Origin: Holophagaceae bacterium UBA706
Lineage (GTDB): Bacteria > Acidobacteriota > Holophagae > Holophagales > Holophagaceae
Direction of reading: 5' to 3'
Length of the DNA stretch: 7,327 bases
Assembly: GCA_002298155.1 (NCBI GenBank)
Contig: DBME01000167.1
Span: 1 to 7,327, forward strand
The translations under genes and the position numbers were made by a program. Under the pieces are notes generated by a model, which saw only the letters and a program-made list of their open reading frames with translations, ran no database searches and was not told the DNA's origin. Every line of letters begins with the position of its first letter. Position 1 is the first letter of the stretch. Shown piece after piece: positions 5,894-7,327 of the stretch.

Positions 5894-7228
5894 ATGCGCG
5901 CGTGGTCAGCGGTATTCCTTTCGGCAGCCCTGGCGGCCGCCCCATCCGAAAAGCCCTGGGCGCTCCCGGTGGCGGTGAAGACCCTCCCCAACGGCCTCAC
6001 GGTCGTGGTGAGCGAGGACCACCGGGCCCCCGTGGTGGGCGTCAGCGTGGTCTACAAGGTGGGCATGCGCCTGGAGCCCAAGGGGCGCACCGGCTTCGCG
6101 CACCTCTTCGAGCACCTGATGTTCGAGGGCACCCCCACGGCGCCCAAGGGCGTGTTCGACCGGGTCATCGAAGGGGGCGGAGGCCGCAACAACGGCTCCA
6201 CCCGCCAGGACTACACCAACTATGTGGACGAGGTGCCCGTCTCGGCCCTGGAGCCCGTGCTCTGGCTCGAGGCCGACCGCATGCGCACCCTGGACTTCTC
6301 CGAGCGCAACCTGCACAACCAGCAGGAGGTGGTGAAGGAGGAGATCCGGGTCAACGTTAAGAACCAGCCCTACGGCCTGTTCTTCTGGATCGACATGACG
6401 GCCCTGTCCTTCGACAAGTGGGAGAACGCCCACGACGGCTACGGATCCTTCAAGGACCTGGACACCGCGGCCCTGGCCGACGTGGAGACCTTCCACCAGC
6501 AGTTCTACGGCCCCAACAACGCCGTGCTCTCCATCGCCGGCGACCTCACCCCGGAGCAGGGCTTCGCCCTGGCCGAGAAGTACTTCGGCGCCCTGCCCTC
6601 CCGGCCCGTCCCGGCCCCGGCGGACTTCACCGAGGGTCTGGCCGCCCAGGAGCGGCGCCTCAGCCAGACCGATCCCCTGGCCAAGATCCCCGGCCTGGCC
6701 GTGGGCTGGCGCATGCCCGCGGCCGGAACGCCGGACCACGCACCGGCCGTGGTGCTGGCCCAGCTGCTGCAGGGCGGCGACGCCTCCCGGCTCTACCTGG
6801 CCCTGGTCAAGGGCAAGGCCCTCATGGTGAGCCTGGAAGGCGGCATCAACTGGCCCCTGTCCACGCCCTGGGCCTACCGGGGGCCCGTGCAGATGACGCT
6901 GTTCGGGACGTACAAGCCCGGCGTCAAGGCCGACGCGATCCTCGAGGTCCTGGACGCGGAAGTGTCCCGGGTGGCCAAGGAAGGCGTCCCCACGGCGGAG
7001 CTGGACCGGGTCAAGACCCTCATGCTCAGCCAGTTCTACGCGGGCCTGGAAGGTCCCCTGGACCGCGCCGACGCCCTGGCCCTGGCCGAGGCCCTCACCG
7101 GCGGAGCCTCCAAGCTCAACGACGTGCCCGCGCGCATCAAGGCGGTGACCTCAGCCGACCTCCAGCGGGTCGCTGCCCGGTACCTCACCCGGGCCAACCG
7201 CGCCGTCATCGACCGCCTTCCCCAGTAG
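5894..7228 (+). CDS. M16 family zinc metallopeptidase, exported, catalytic subunit
   Basis: From ATG 5894 the protein has 444 residues. The N-terminus (MRAW, hydrophobic SAVFLSAALAA) is a Sec signal peptide with cleavage around residues 14-17, so the enzyme should act in the periplasm or outside. The N-terminal M16 domain begins at VKTLPNGLTVVV. It carries the inverted zinc motif HLFEH (H70, E73, H74), with the third ligand most likely E150 in EVVKEEIR, 76 residues after H74 as the family expects. GGGRNNGSTRQDYTNYVDEVP (from about 95) is the usual substrate-binding region after the motif. The M16 C domain spans about 192-366 (FYGPNNAVLSIAGD, then a segment ending SRLYLALV). The length fits the single-repeat subunits that pair with a non-catalytic partner, as in mitochondrial processing peptidase. 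The next gene begins 15 bp after the stop and probably encodes that partner. The substrate is likely a peptide or unfolded protein, but is not deducible. Confidence 0.95.
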   Translation: MRAWSAVFLSAALAAAPSEKPWALPVAVKTLPNGLTVVVSEDHRAPVVGVSVVYKVGMRLEPKGRTGFAHLFEHLMFEGTPTAPKGVFDRVIEGGGGRNNGSTRQDYTNYVDEVPVSALEPVLWLEADRMRTLDFSERNLHNQQEVVKEEIRVNVKNQPYGLFFWIDMTALSFDKWENAHDGYGSFKDLDTAALADVETFHQQFYGPNNAVLSIAGDLTPEQGFALAEKYFGALPSRPVPAPADFTEGLAAQERRLSQTDPLAKIPGLAVGWRMPAAGTPDHAPAVVLAQLLQGGDASRLYLALVKGKALMVSLEGGINWPLSTPWAYRGPVQMTLFGTYKPGVKADAILEVLDAEVSRVAKEGVPTAELDRVKTLMLSQFYAGLEGPLDRADALALAEALTGGASKLNDVPARIKAVTSADLQRVAARYLTRANRAVIDRLPQ

Positions 7229-7243
7229 CCGTTGGAGACCGCC

Positions 7244-7327
7244 ATGAGAATCCTGCCCCTCGCCCTCGGCCTCCTGGCCCTGAACCTCACCGCCGCCGAA
7301 GAGAAGCCCCTGCCCAAGGAGCTCCCC
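7244..7327 (+). CDS. Start of exported protein, probable second M16 subunit (truncated by window)
   Basis: Only 28 residues are visible. MRILPLALGLLALNLTAA is a signal peptide, followed by a charged mature start (EEKPLPKELP). GGAG at 7234-7237 lies six bases before the ATG, and the gap to the M16 stop is 15 bp, so the two genes form an operon. M16 subunits are often encoded as tandem pairs, one with HxxEH and one without. The LPKELP opening resembles my recollection of such partner subunits. The reading as a second M16 protein rests on context, not on a visible domain. Confidence 0.6.
   Translation, partial: MRILPLALGLLALNLTAAEEKPLPKELP

Noticed and set aside
5906..6739. Minus-strand open frame (277 codons) antisense to the M16 gene
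   Set aside because: The sense frame has HxxEH and a full M16 architecture. The antisense product is Gly/Val/His-rich with no recognisable domain.

Overview
The window is a GC-rich chromosomal stretch. Sampled 60-base lines are about 75% GC inside the chemoreceptor gene, about 57% inside the lipoprotein gene and about 30% in a short promoter patch. The genes use GGAGG-type ribosome binding sites. They encode a Sec-exported lipoprotein, a transmembrane methyl-accepting chemotaxis protein, and an exported M16 metallopeptidase followed by what looks like a second one. This fits a motile, Gram-negative-type bacterium. A high-GC Acidobacteriota of the Holophagae type (Geothrix-like) is my guess from the style of the M16 pair, but nothing in the window proves it. 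There is no rRNA, tRNA, CRISPR array, transposase or phage gene.

Layout from left to right. (1) The minus-strand gene from 1799 off the left edge is a class B-like radical SAM protein (B12-binding-like fold, then a radical SAM core with CxxxCxxC, then a long unassigned C-terminal region). (2) The minus-strand gene at 1943-3016 is a lipoprotein made of seven repeats with DVYVxG and WKNG signatures, a likely seven-bladed beta-propeller. (3) A 235-bp divergent spacer holds three phased 10-bp direct repeats. (4) The plus-strand gene at 3252-4850 is a two-TM methyl-accepting chemotaxis protein with a GTG start. (5) The minus-strand gene at 4870-5388 is a small exported protein of unknown family, convergent with the chemoreceptor gene and only 19 bp from it. 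(6) A 505-bp divergent spacer at 5389-5893 contains an AT-rich core with a promoter-like sequence on each strand, two perfect palindromes placed at those promoters, a 20-bp direct repeat near each end, and a GC-rich, hairpin-prone leader. (7) The plus-strand gene at 5894-7228 is an M16 zinc metallopeptidase. (8) A plus-strand gene starting at 7244 runs off the right edge and is probably the second M16 subunit.

The only clear operon is the M16 pair (15-bp gap, own RBS). The radical SAM and lipoprotein genes are co-oriented with a gap of about 140 bp and could be co-transcribed, but nothing shows that they work together. I do not see a convincing new multi-gene system here. The parts most worth a second look are the 5389-5893 regulatory region, the unassigned C-terminal part of the radical SAM protein, and the repeat lipoprotein with its deviating base composition.
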